Shown in pieces: positions 21,796 to 34,200 of a stretch of DNA of 64,000 bases. The DNA is taken from the NCBI GenBank assembly GCA_036172665.1, contig JAYKNF010000034.1, positions 1 to 64,000 on the forward strand, read 5' to 3'. Both the position numbers and the translations under genes were made by a program. Every line of letters starts with the position of its first letter. Within the stretch, counting starts at the first letter, position 1. This DNA is from Prosopocoilus inquinatus (taxonomy: Eukaryota > Arthropoda > Insecta > Coleoptera > Lucanidae). The notes below the pieces were generated by a model, which was given only the letters and a program-made list of their open reading frames with translations, had not been told where the DNA came from and did not search any database.

Positions 21796-23714
21796 AGGAA
21801 TCCCTTAAGTACACTTTTCCGAGTTTCTTTTCTTATATATGACAAGTGGGATCCGCTACGCTCCGCCCACTTGTGGGTATGAACAGAGGCTTGTGTGGAC
21901 AGAGGCTTTGTATAGACGGAGGTTTCGTTTGGACGGAAGAGGTGAGAGCTCTGCGCGCTGTTTGGGCCGCTAGCCTTTGGGGGCTCGCGGCACCTAGGGA
22001 CTTGGAAGAATGTTGGAAAACTTTAAGAATTGATTTTTCTAATTTTCGAAATTTTGAGTATTTTTCCCCAATTTTTTCAATTTTTCCGTTCTCCTAATTT
22101 ATAAATTTTTTTTCGCCGTCTGGGTTGGCCTCGCTTGGGTTGGCGTCGGTTGGGTTCACCTTGAACAATTTTACAAAAGAAAGGGAAGGAAAGTTTAAGA
22201 AAAAGTGAGAAAAATTGTTGGAAAACTTAAGAAATCGGTTTCCTTAATTTTTAGAATTTTTTCCATTTTTTTTCGATTTTTTTCAATATTTTCTCGAAAT
22301 TTACTACATTTTTCCCTAATTCTTTAAATTTTTTCGTTTTCTTTAAAATAAAATTTTTCTGTCATCTGGGTTGGCCTCGCTTGGGTTGGCGCCGTTTGAG
22401 TTGACCTTGAACAATTTAAAAAAAAGAGTTAAGGAATATGTAAGAGAAAGTGAGGAAAAATGTTTTAAAAAAGTTGTAAAACGTCAATAATCGGCTTCCT
22501 CTATTCTTAGAATTTTTTCCTATTTTTTTCGATTTTTTCAATTTTTTCCCGAAATTTTGAATATTTTTCCCCAATTTTTTCAATTTTTCCGTTCTCCTAA
22601 TTTTTAAATTTTTTTTCGCCGTCTGGGTTGGCCTCGCTTGGGTTGGCGTCGGTTGGGTTGACCTTGAACAATTTTCGAAAAAAAGTGAAGGAAAATGTAA
22701 GAAGTGATGAAATGTTTTTAATAAGTTGGGAAACTAAAGAAATCCGTTTCCCTAATTTTTAGAATTCTTGTCGATTTTTCTATATTTTTTTAAATTTCCC
22801 CTCGAAATTTTGAATATTTTTCCCCAATTTGTTCAATTTTTCCGTTCTCTTAATTTTTAATTTTTTAAAATTTTTATCGATTTTTTTCAATTTTTTCCCT
22901 TAAATTTCCCGCTTTAATTGCCGGCCGGAGAGCGAACGAATCGACCTCCCCGCGCTCGCATTTTTTTTTTAATCACAAACGAACATCCAAAGCCTCCTTT
23001 ATTCATCTATTTACGTAATATGTACGGTCGAAATTATGTTCGAACGCGTCCGCGCGGCGAAAGAGATCGCGTCGGCGGCTTTAGATTAGGTCACGTTCGA
23101 CCGGCGGCGCACGTACTCCCTCCGCCGCCGGGCCGACTGCCGGCGTAACACGACACACGCGAAAGAGTTCGCGCGTCGCTTTCAGGTTAGATCACTGTCG
23201 ATAGGCAGTACGCCCCCCCTCCCTTCCGACCACCGGTGCTCCGGCCCCACGACTGGACGTACAGATATATAATATTACATATGTCAAGTGTCAAGGTTTC
23301 CTTACTGCGCGTGTCGCGCGATCGTTGCCAACCAACCCTCGTCGATCCCATCTTTTACGCGGCGGCAAATTCAAATGAGCTCCGTCAAAATCTCGACGCG
23401 TTCGGTCGAGCGTACACGCGACGGCACAATGCAAATCGTGAAGAATTTAACCGGCAAAACGACGCCGCCGCCGCCGCCGCGATCGTCTTATAACCTTTTT
23501 TCCGATTACCGGAGTAACATCGGAGAAATGGAATTTGGAGGTTTTCAGTTGTTTTTAACACTTACTTTTTTTCAGTGGAAACACTTTTTCACTGTTACAC
23601 ACGCGTTCGTGTCACATTTTCGATATCACCCCGTATATCTCTCGCCATGTGGTAAACGTTACGTTCGTAAAGCTACTTTCTTCTACGTCGGAAAGAATTC
23701 GACGCGATCGATTT
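21796..23714. repeat. Inter-array spacer S5 (haplotype b, T21801)
   Basis: Same as S4 at offset 4990. It is followed by the short array A6 instead of a full-length one, so the 4990-bp periodicity breaks after this copy. Confidence 0.95.
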
Positions 23715-24986
23715 AGACCTTTCGTTTGATAGGCGACAATCCGGGTTTACGTTCGACGCGTCCGATTTCGATCATTGCAGCGCCATCTTCGATCGAAAAA
23801 TCGAACCGACGCGATTTTCCGTCGCCGCTCGGCGAGACCTTTCGTTTGATACGCGACAACCCGGGTTTACGTTCGACGCGTCCGATTTCGATCATTGCAG
23901 CGCCATCTTCGATCGAAAAATCGAACCGACGCGATTTTCCGTCGCCGCTCGGCGAGACCTTTCGTTTGATACGCGACAATCCGGGTTTACGTTCGACGCG
24001 TTCGATTTCGATCATTGCAGCGCCATCTTCGATCGAAAAATCGAACCGACGCGATTTTCCGTCGCCGCTCGGCGAGACCTTTCGTTTGATACGCGACAAC
24101 CCGGGTTTACGTTCGACGCGTCCGATTTCGATCATTGCAGCGCCATCTTCGATCGAAAAATCGAACCGACGCGATTTTCCGTCGCCGCTCGGCGAGACCT
24201 TTCGTTTGATATGCGACAACCCGGGTTTACGTTCGACGCGTCCGATTTCGATCATTGCAGCGCCATCTTCGATCGAGAAATCGAACCGACGCGATTTTCC
24301 GTCGCCGCTCGGCGAGTCCTTTCGTTTGATACGCGACAACCCGGGTTTACGTTCGACGCGTCCGATTTCGATCATTGCAGCGCCATCTTCGATCGAAAAA
24401 TCGAACCGACGCGATTTTCCGTCGCCGCTCGGCGAGACCTTTCGTTTGATACGCGACAATCCGGGTTTACGATCGACGCGTCCGATTTCGATCATTGCAG
24501 CGCCATCTTCTATCGAAAAATCGAACCGACGCGATTTTCCGTCGCCGCTCGGCGAGACCTTTCGTTTGATGCGCGACAATCCGGGTTTACGTTCGACGCG
24601 TCCAGTTTCGATCATTGCAGCGCCATCTTCGATCGAAAAATCGAACCGAAGCGATTTTCCGTTGCCGCTCGGCGAGACCTTTCGTTTGATACGCGACAAC
24701 CCGGGTTTACGTTCGACGCGTCCGATTTCGATCATTGCAGCGCCATCTTCGATCGAAAAATCGAACCGAAGCGATTTTCCGTCGCCGCTCGGCGAGACCT
24801 TTCGTTTGATACGCGACAACCCGGGTTTACGTTCGACGCGTCCGATTTCGATCATTGCAGCGCCATCTTCGATCGAAAAATCGAACCGACGCGATTTTCC
24901 GTCGCCGCTCGGCGAGACCTTTCGTTTGATGCGCGACAACCCGGGTTTACGTTCTACGCGACCGATTTCGATCATTGCGGCGCCAT
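23715..24986. repeat. Short 120-bp satellite array A6
   Basis: Only about 10.6 monomers, against 25.6 in A2-A5. There is no 1-bp-deletion monomer. From about 23752 to 24986 the variant order follows A1 601-1835, including gcgagtcc, atcgacgcg with cttctatcg, and two successive ccgaag monomers. Upstream of that, A1 continues with monomers while A6 meets the spacer. Either A6 lost its 5' monomers or the joint between S5 and a type-a array was made by unequal crossover. Confidence 0.96.
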
Positions 24987-26905
24987 AGGAACCCCTTAAG
25001 TACACTTTTCCGAGTTTCTTTTCTTATATATGACAAGTGGGATCCGCTACGCTCCGCCCACTTGTGGGTATGAGCAGAGGCTTGTGTGGACAGAGGCTTT
25101 GTATAGACGGAGGTTTCGTTTGGACGGAAGAGGTGAGAGCTCTGCGCGCTGTTTGGGCCGCTAGCCTTTGGGGGCTCGCGGCACCTAGGGACTTGGAAGA
25201 ATGTTGGAAAACTTTAAGAATTGATTTTTCTAATTTTCGAAATTTTGAGTATTTTTCCCCAATTTTTTCAATTTTTCCGTTCTCCTAATTTATAAATTTT
25301 TTTTCGCCGTCTGGGTTGGCCTCGCTTGGGTTGGCGTCGGTTGGGTTCACCTTGAACAATTTTACAAAAGAAAGGGAAGGAAAGTTTAAGAAAAAGTGAG
25401 AAAAATTGTTGGAAAACTTAAGAAATCGGTTTCCTTAATTTTTAGAATTTTTTCCATTTTTTTTCGATTTTTTTCAATATTTTCTCGAGATTTACTACAT
25501 TTTTCCCTAATTCTTTAAATTTTTTCGTTTTCTTTAAAATAAAATTTTTCTGTCATCTGGGTTGGCCTCGCTTGGGTTGGCGCCGTTTGAGTTGACCTTG
25601 AACAATTTAAAAAAAAGAGTTAAGGAATATGTAAGAGAAAGTGAGGAAAAATGTTTTAAAAAAGTTGTAAAACGTCAATAATCGGCTTCCTCTATTCTTA
25701 GAATTTTTTCCTATTTTTTTCGATTTTTTCAATTTTTTCCCGAAATTTTGAATATTTTTCCCCAATTTTTTCAATTTTTCCGTTCTCCTAATTTTTAAAT
25801 TTTTTTTCGCCGTCTGGGTTGGCCTCGCTTGGGTTGGCGTCGGTTGGGTTGACCTTGAACAATTTTCGAAAAAAAGTGAAGGAAAATGTAAGAAGTGATG
25901 AAATGTTTTTATTAAGTTGGGAAACTTAAGAAATCCGTTTCCCTAATTTTTAGAATTCTTGTCGATTTTTCTATATTTTTTTAAATTTCCCCCCGAAATT
26001 TTGAATATTTTTCCCCAATTTGTTCAATTTTTCCGTTCTCTTAATTTTTAATTTTTTAAAATTTTTATCGATTTTTTTCAATTTTTTCCCTTAAATTTCC
26101 CGCTTTAATTGCCGGCCGGAGAGCGAACGAATCGACCTCCCCGCGCTCGCATTTTTTTTTTAATCACAAACGAACATCCAAAGCCTCCTTTATTCATCTA
26201 TTTACGTAATATGTACGGTCGAAATTATGTTCGAACGCGTCCGCGCGGCGAAAGAGATCGCGTCGGCGGCTTTAGATTAGGTCACGTTCGACCGGCGGCG
26301 CACGTACTCCCTCCGCCGCCGGGCCGACTGCCGGCGTAACACGACACACGCGAAAGAGTTCGCGCGTCGCTTTCAGGTTAGATCACTGTCGATAGGCAGT
26401 ACGCCCCCCCTCCCTTCCGACCACCGGTGCTCCGGCCCCACGACTGGACGTACAGATATATAATATTACATATGTCAAGTGTCAAGGTTTCCTTACTGCG
26501 CGTGTCGCGCGATCGTTGCCAACCAACCCTCGTCGATCCCATCTTTTACGCGGCGGCAAATTCAAATGAGCTCCGTCAAAATCTCGACGCGTTCGGTCGA
26601 GCGTACACGCGACGGCACAATGCAAATCGTGAAGAATTTAACCGGCAAAACGACGCCGCCGCCGCCGCCGCGATCGTCTTATAACCTTTTTTCCGATTAC
26701 CGGAGTAACATCGGAGAAATGGAATTTGGAGGTTTTCAGTTGTTTTTAGCACTTACTTTTTTTCAGTGGAAACACTTTTTCACTGTTACACACGCGTTCG
26801 TGTCACATTTTCGATATCACCCCGTATATCTCTCGCCATGTGGTAAACGTTACGTTCGTAAAGCTACTTTCTTCTACGTCGGAAAGAATTCGACGCGATC
26901 GATTT
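24987..26905. repeat. Inter-array spacer S6 (haplotype a)
   Basis: Carries all five haplotype-a bases seen in S1 (for example G25074 and the XhoI ctcgag near 25486), plus a private change, tttttagcac at 26749 (other copies tttttaacac). All sub-elements sit at S1 plus 23151. It is the last spacer before the array end. Confidence 0.95.
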
Positions 26906-29900
26906 AGACCTTTCGTTTGATAGGCGACAATCCGGGTTTACGTTCGACGCGTCCGATTTCGATCATTGCAGCGCCATCTTCGATCGAAAAATCGAACCGA
27001 CGCGATTTTCCGTCGCCGCTCGGCGAGACCTTTCGTTTGATACGCGACAACCCGGGTTTACGTTCGACGCGTCCGATTTCGATCATTGCAGCGCCATCTT
27101 CGATCGAAAAATCGAACCGACGCGATTTTCCGTCGCCGCTCGGCGAGACCTTTCGTTTGATACGCGACAATCCGGGTTTACGTTCGACGCGTTCGATTTC
27201 GATCATTGCAGCGCCATCTTCGATCGAAAAATCGAACCGACGCGATTTTCCGTCGCCGCTCGGCGAGACCTTTCGTTTGATACGCGACAACCCGGGTTTA
27301 CGTTCGACGCGTCCGATTTCGATCATTGCAGCGCCATCTTCGATCGAAAAATCGAACCGACGCGATTTTCCGTCGCCGATCGGCGAGACCTTTCGTTTGA
27401 TACGCGACAACCCGGGTTTACGTTCGACGCGTCCGATTTCGATCATTGCAGCGCCATCTTCGATCGAAAAATCGAACCGACGCGATTTTCCGTCGCCGCT
27501 CGGCGAGACCTTTCGTTTGATATGCGACAATCCGGGTTTACGTTCGACGCGTCCAGTTTCGATCATTGCAGCGCCATCTTCGATCGAAAAATCGAACCGA
27601 AGCGATTTTCCGTTGCCGCTCGGCGAGACCTTTCGTTTGATACGCGACAACCCGGGTTTACGTTCGACGCGTCCGATTTCGATCATTGCAGCGCCATCTT
27701 CGATCGAAAAATCGAACCGACGCGATTTTCCGTCGCCGCTCGGCGAGACCTTTCGTTGATACGCGACAACCCGGGTTTACGTTCGACGCGTCCGATTTCG
27801 ATCATTGCAGCGCCATCTTCGATCGAAAAATCGAACCGACGCGATTTTCCGTCGCCGCTCGGCGAGACCTTTCGTTTGATATGCGACAACCCGGGTTTAC
27901 GTTCGACGCGTCCGATTTCGATCATTGCAGCGCCATCTTCGATCGAAAAATCGAACCGACGCGATTTTCCGTCGCCGCTCGGCGAGACCTTCCGTTTGAT
28001 ACGCGACAACCCGGGTTTACGTTCGACGCGTCCGATTTCGATCATTGCAGCGCCATCTTCGATCGAAAAATCGAACCGACGCGATTTTCCGTCGCCGCTC
28101 GGCGAGACCTTTCGTTTGATGCGCGACAACCCGGGTTTACGTTCGACGCGTCCAGTTTCGATCATTGCAGCGCCATCTTCGATCGAAAAATCGAACCGAC
28201 GCGATTTTCCGTCGCCGCTCGGCGAGACCTTTCGTTTGATACGCGACAATCCGGGTTTACGTTCGACGCGTTCGATTTCGATCATTGCAGCGCCATCTTC
28301 GATGGAAAAATCGAACCGACGCGATTTTCCGTCGCCGCTCGGCGAGACCTTTCGTTTGATACGCGACAACCCGGGTTTACGTTCGACGCGTCCGATTTCG
28401 ATCATTGCAGCGCCATCTTCGATCGAAAAATCGAACCGACGCGATTTTCCGTCGCCGCTCGGCGAGACCTTTCGTTTGATACGCGACAACCCGGGTTTAC
28501 GTTCGACGCGTCCGATTTCGATCATTGCAGCGCCATCTTCGATCGAAAAATCGAACCGACGCGACTTTCCGTCGCCGCTCGGCGAGACCTTTCGTTTGAT
28601 ACGCGACAACCCGGGTTTACGTTCGACGCGTCCGATTTCGATCATTGCAGCGCCATCTTCGATCGAAAAATCGAACCGACGCGATTTTCCGTCGCCGCTC
28701 GGCGAGACCTTTCGTTTGATACGCGACAATCCGGGTTTACGTTCGACGCGTCCGATTTCGATCATTGCAGCGCCATCTTCGATCGAAAAATCGAACCGAC
28801 GCGATTTTCCGTCGCCGCTCGGCGAGACCTTTCGTTTGATACGCGACAACCCGGGTTTACGATCGACGCGTCCGATTTCGATCATTGCAGCGCCATCTTC
28901 GATCGAAAAATCGAACCGACGCGATTTTCCGTCGCCGCTCGGCGAGACCTTTCGTTTGATACGCGACAACCCTGGTTTACGTTCGACGCGTCCAGTTTCG
29001 ATCATTGCAGCGCCATCTTCGATCGAAAAATCGAACCGAGGCGATTTTCCGTCGCCGCTCGGCGAGACCTTTCGTTTGATGCGCGACAACCCGGATTTAC
29101 GTTCGACGCGTTCAGTTTCGATCATTGCAGCGTCATATTCGATCGAAAAATCGAACCGACGCGATTTTCCGTCGCCGCTCGGCGAGACCTTTCGTTTGAA
29201 ACGCGACAACCCGGGCTTACGTTCGACGCGTCCAGTTTCGAACATTGCAGCGCCATCTTCTATCGAAAAATCGAACCGACGCGATTATCCGTCGCCGCTC
29301 GGCGAGACCTTTCGTTTGATGCGCGACAACCCGGGTTTACGATCGACGCGTCCAGTTTCGATCATTGCAGCGCCATCTTCGATCGAAAAATCGAACCGAA
29401 GCGATTTTCCGTTGCCGCTCGGCGAGACCTTTCGTTTGATACGCGACAACCCGGGTTTACGTTCGACGCGTCCGATTTCGATCATTGCAGCGCCATCTTC
29501 TATCGAAAAATCGAACCGACGCGATTTTCCGTCGCCGCTCGGCGAGACCTTTCGTTTGATACGCGACAACCCGGGTTTACGTTCGACGCGTCCGATTTCG
29601 ATCATTGCAGCGCCATCTTCGATCGAAAAATCGAACCGACGCGATTTTCCGTCGCCGATCGGCGAGACCTTTCGTTTGATACGCGACAACCCGGGTTTAC
29701 GTTCGACGCGTCCGATTTCGATCATTGCAGCGCCATCTTCGATCGAAAAATCGAAGCGACGCGATTTTCCGTCGCCGCTCGGCGAGACCTTTCGTTTGAT
29801 GCGCGACAACCCGGGTTTACGTTCGACGCGTCCAGTTTCGATCATTGCAGCGCCATCTTCGATCGAAAAATCGATCCGACGCGATTTTCCGTCGCCGCTC

Positions 29901-31107
29901 GGCGAGACCTTTCGTTTGATGCGCGACAATCCGGGTTTACGTTCGACGCGTCCAGTTTCGATCATTGCAGCGCCATCTTCGATCGAAAAATCGAACCGAC
30001 GCGATTTTCCGTCGCCGCTCGGCGAGACCTTTCGTTTGATACGCGACAATCCGGGTTTACGTTCGACGCGTTCGATTTCGATCATTGCAGCGCCATCTTC
30101 GATCGAAAAATCGAACCGACGATATTTTCCGTCGCCGCTCGGCGAGACCTTTCGTTTGATACGCGACAACCCGGGTTTACGTTCGACGCGTCCGATTTCA
30201 ATCATTGCAGCGCCATCTTCTATCGAAAAATCGAACCGACGCGATTTTCCGTCGCCGCTCGGCGAGACCTTTCGTTTGATGCGCGACAACCCGGGTTTAC
30301 GTTCGACGCGTCCAGTTTCGATCATTGCAGCGCCATCTTCGATCGAAAAATCGAACCGACGCGATTTTCCGTCGCCGCTCGGCGAGACCTTTCGTTTGAT
30401 ACGCGAGAACCCGGGTTTACGTTCGACGCGTCCAGTTTCGATCATTGCAGCGCCATCTTCGATCGAAAAATCGAACCGACGCGATTTTCCGTCGCCACTC
30501 GGCGAGACCTTTCGTTTGATACGCGACAATCCCGGTTTACGTTCGACGCGTCCGATTTCGATCATTGCAGCGCCATCTTCGATCGAAAAATCGAACCGAC
30601 GCGATTTTCCGTAGCCGCTCGGCGAGACCTTTCGTTTGATGCGCGACAACCCGGGTTTACGTTCGACGCGTACAGTTTCGATCACTGCAGCACCATCTTC
30701 AATCGAAAAATCGAACCGACGCGATTTTCCGTCGCCGCTCGGCGAGACCTTTCGTTTGATACGCGACAACCCGTGTTTACGTTCTACGCGACCGATTTCG
30801 ATCATTGCGGCGCCATCTTCGATCGAAAAATCGAACCGACGCGATTTTCCGTCGCCGCTCGGCGAGACCTTTCGTTTGATGCGCGACAACCCGGGTTTAC
30901 GTTCGACGCGTAAAGTTTCGATCATTGCAGCGCCATCTTCGATCGAAAAATCGAACCGACGCGATTTTCCGTCGCCGCTCGGCGAGACCTTTCGTTTGAT
31001 ACGCGACAATCCGGGTTTTCGTTCGACGCGTCCGATTTCGATCATTGCAGCGCCATCTTCGATCGAAAAATCGAACAGACGCGATTTTCCGTCGCCGCTC
31101 GGCGAGA
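26906..31107. repeat. 120-bp satellite array A7, terminal array
   Basis: About 35 monomers, the longest array. It begins like A2 and includes the 1-bp deletion monomer (near 27756). It has extra near-consensus monomers at about 28260-28740, then rejoins the A2 order. The last ~1 kb is more divergent: gatattttcc (30121), gtagccgctc (30611, a stop in the long frame), gcgtacagttt (30669), gcgtaaagttt (30909) and gttttcg (31015). This fits an array edge escaping homogenisation. At 30782-30816 it contains the terminal variant ttctacgcgaccg...gcggcgccat, but there it runs on into a normal monomer. The array stops mid-monomer at ggcgaga. Confidence 0.96.
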
Positions 31108-31112
31108 ACAAC
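31100..31112. other. Junction between the 120-bp and 149-bp satellites
   Basis: The 120-bp monomer ends in ggcgaga and continues directly as acaacacgcattagcg of the 149-bp satellite. The satellite normally reads acgaaacaacacg, so the overlap cga(g/a)a-acaac shows only a few bases of microhomology. There is no spacer, target-site duplication or transposon at the join, which suggests an illegitimate recombination breakpoint. Confidence 0.8.
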
Positions 31113-31130
31113 ACGCATTAGCGTTGTTCC
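31108..31130 (+). other. Short imperfect hairpin in the 149-bp monomer
   Basis: The arms aacaa...cgc and gcg...ttgtt pair around an atta loop, with a two-base ca bulge, giving an 8-bp stem. The gcg core is kept in most monomers; the lower arm is weakened in the gcaatagcgatgtt monomers. The stem could form in a satellite transcript. No ribozyme core is attached to it. Confidence 0.4.
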
Positions 31131-31262
31131 TGTGATGTATCTAATCGATCCTTACTTATCTATCATGTTATTTGACGTTTCGATGGACTCAAGTAACTCT
31201 GATGTGAGATACAAAGTTTTCGGACGCAGCAGAAGCTGGAAATAGTTTTAAACGAAACAACA

Positions 31263-34200
31263 CGCATTAGCGTTGTTCCTGTGATGTATCTAATCGATCC
31301 TTACTCATCTATCATGTTACTTGACGTTTCGATGGACTCCAGTAACTCTGATGTGAGATACGACATTTTCGGACGCAGCAGAAGCTGGAAATAGTTTTAA
31401 ACGAAACAACACGCATTAGCGATGTTCCTGTGATGTATCTAATCGATCCTTACTCATCTATCATGTTATTTGACGTTTGGACGGACTCCAGTAACTCTGA
31501 TGTGAGATACAAAGTTTTTGGACGCAGCAGAAGCTGGAAATAGTTTTGAACGAAACAACACGTATTAGCGTTGTTCCTGTGATGTATCTAATCGATCCTT
31601 ACTTAGCTACTATGTTATTTGACGTTTCGATGGACTCCAGTAACTCTAATGTGAGATACGAAACTTTCGGACGCAGCAGAAGCTGGAAATAGTTTTGAAC
31701 GAAACAACAGGTATTCGCGTTGTTCCTGTAATGTATCTAAACGATCCTTACTTATCTAACATGTTATTTGACGTTTGGATGGACTCCAGTAAGTCTGATG
31801 TGAGATACAAAGTTTTTGGACGCAGCAGGAGCTGGAAATAGTTTTAAACGAAACAACACGTATTAGCGTTGTTCCTGTGCTGTATCTAATCGATCCTTAC
31901 TTATCTATCATGTTATTTGACGTTTCGATGGACTCCAGTAACTCTGATGTGAGATACGACGTTTTCGGACGCAGCAGAAGCTGGAAATAGTTTTAAACGA
32001 AACAACACGCATTAGCGATGTTCCTGTGATGTATCTAATCGATCCTTACTTATCTATCATGTTATTTGACGTTTCGATGGACTCCAGTAACTCTGATGTG
32101 AGATACAAAGTTTTCGGACGCAGCAGAAGCTGGAAATAGTTTTAAACGAAACAACAAGCAATAGCGATGTTCCTGTGATGTATCTAATCGATCCTTACTC
32201 ATCTATCATGTTATTTGACGTTTCGATGGACTCCAGTAACTCTGATGTGAGATACAAAGTTTTCGGACGCAGCAGAAGCTGGAAATAGTTTTAAACGAAA
32301 CAACAAGCAATAGCGATGTTCCTGTGATGTATCTAATCGATCCTTACTCATCTATCATGTTATTTGGCGTTTCGATGGACTCCAGTAACTTTGATGTGAG
32401 ATACGAAGTTCTCGGACGCAGCTGAAGCTGGAAATAGTTTTAAACGAAACAACACGCATTAGCGTTGTTGATGTGATGTATCTAATCGATCCTTACTCAT
32501 CTATCATGTTATTTGGCGTTTCGATGGACTCCAGTAACTTTGATGTGAGATACGAAGTTCTCGGACGCAGCTGAAGCTAGAAATAGTTTTAAACGAAACA
32601 ACACGCATTAGCGTTGTTCCTGTGATGTATCTAATCGATCCTTACTTATCTATCATGTTATTTGACGTTTCGATGGACTCCAGTAACTCTGATGTGAGAT
32701 ACAAAGTTTTCGGACGCAGCAGAAGCTGGAAATAGTTTTAAACGAAACAACACGCAATAGCGATGTTCCTGTGATGTATCTAATCGATCCTTACTCATCT
32801 ATCATGTTATTTTACGTTTGGATGGACTCCAGTAACTCTGATGTGAGATACAAAGTTTTTGGACGCAGCAGAAGCTGGAAATAGTTTTGAACGAAACAAC
32901 ACGTATTAGCGTTGTTCCTGTGATGTATCTAATCGATCCTTACTGAGCTACTATGTTATTTGACGTTTCGATGGACTCCAGTATCTCTAATGTGAGATAC
33001 GAAATTTTCGGACGCAGCAGCAGCTGGAAATAGTTTTAAACGAAACAACACATATTAGCGTTGTTCCTGTGATGTATCTAATCGATCCTTACTCATCTAT
33101 CATGTTATTTGACGTTTGGACGGACTCCAGTAAGTCTGATGTGAGATAAAAAGTTTTTGGACGCAGCAGGAGCTGGAAATAGTTTTAAACGCAACAACAC
33201 GTATTAGCGTTGTTCCTGTGCTGTATCTAATCGATCCTCACTTATCTATCATGTTATTTGACGTTTCGATGGACTCCAGTAACTCTGATGTGAGATGCGA
33301 CGTCTTCGGACGCAGCAGAAGCTGGAAATAGTTTTAAACGAAACAACACGTATTAGCGTTGTTCCTGTGATGTTTCTAATCGATCCTTACTCATCTATCA
33401 TGTTATTTGACGTTTGGATGGACTCCAGTAACTCTGATGTGAGATACGAAGTTCTCGGACGCAGCAGAAGCTGGAAATAGTTTTAAACGAAACAACACGC
33501 ATTAGCGTTGTTCCTGTGATGTATCTAATCGATCCTTACTCATCTATCATGTTATTTGGCGTTTCGATGGACTCCAGTAACTTTGATGTGAGATACGAAG
33601 TTCTCGGACGCAGCTGAAGCTGGAAATAGTTTTAAACGAAACAACACGCATTAGCGTTGTTCCTGTGATGTATCTAATCGATCCCTACTCATCTATCATG
33701 TTATTTGACGTTTCGATGGACTCCAGTAACTTTGATGTGAGATACGAAGTTCTCGGACGCAGCTGAAGATAGAAATAGTTTTAAACGAAACAACACGTAT
33801 TAGCGTTGTTCCTGTGATGTATCTAATCGATCCTTACTCATCTATCATGTTATTTGACGTTTGGATGGACTCCAGTAACTCTGATGTGAGATACAAAGTT
33901 TTCGGACGCAGCAGAAGCTGGAAATAGTTTTGAACGAAACAACACGTATTAGCGTTGTTCCTGTGCTGTATCTAATCGATCCTTACTTATCTATCATGTT
34001 ATTTGACGTTTCGATGGACTCCAGTAACTTTGATGTGAGATACGAAGTTCTCGGACGCAGCTGAAGATAGAAATAGTTTTAAACGAAACAACACGTATTA
34101 GCGTTGTTCCTGTGATGTATCTAATCGATCCTTACTCATCTATCATGTTATTTGACGTTTGGATGGACTCCAGTAACTCTGATGTGAGATACAAAGTTTT

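Noticed and set aside
1836..26905. rRNA genes with intergenic spacers
   Set aside because: The architecture is reminiscent, but no 18S, 5.8S or 28S sequence was recognised anywhere. It is kept only as a hypothesis about the spacer's origin.
1..31107. CRISPR array
   Set aside because: Repeats are contiguous 120-bp tandem units with no unique short spacers and no cas genes; this is eukaryotic satellite.
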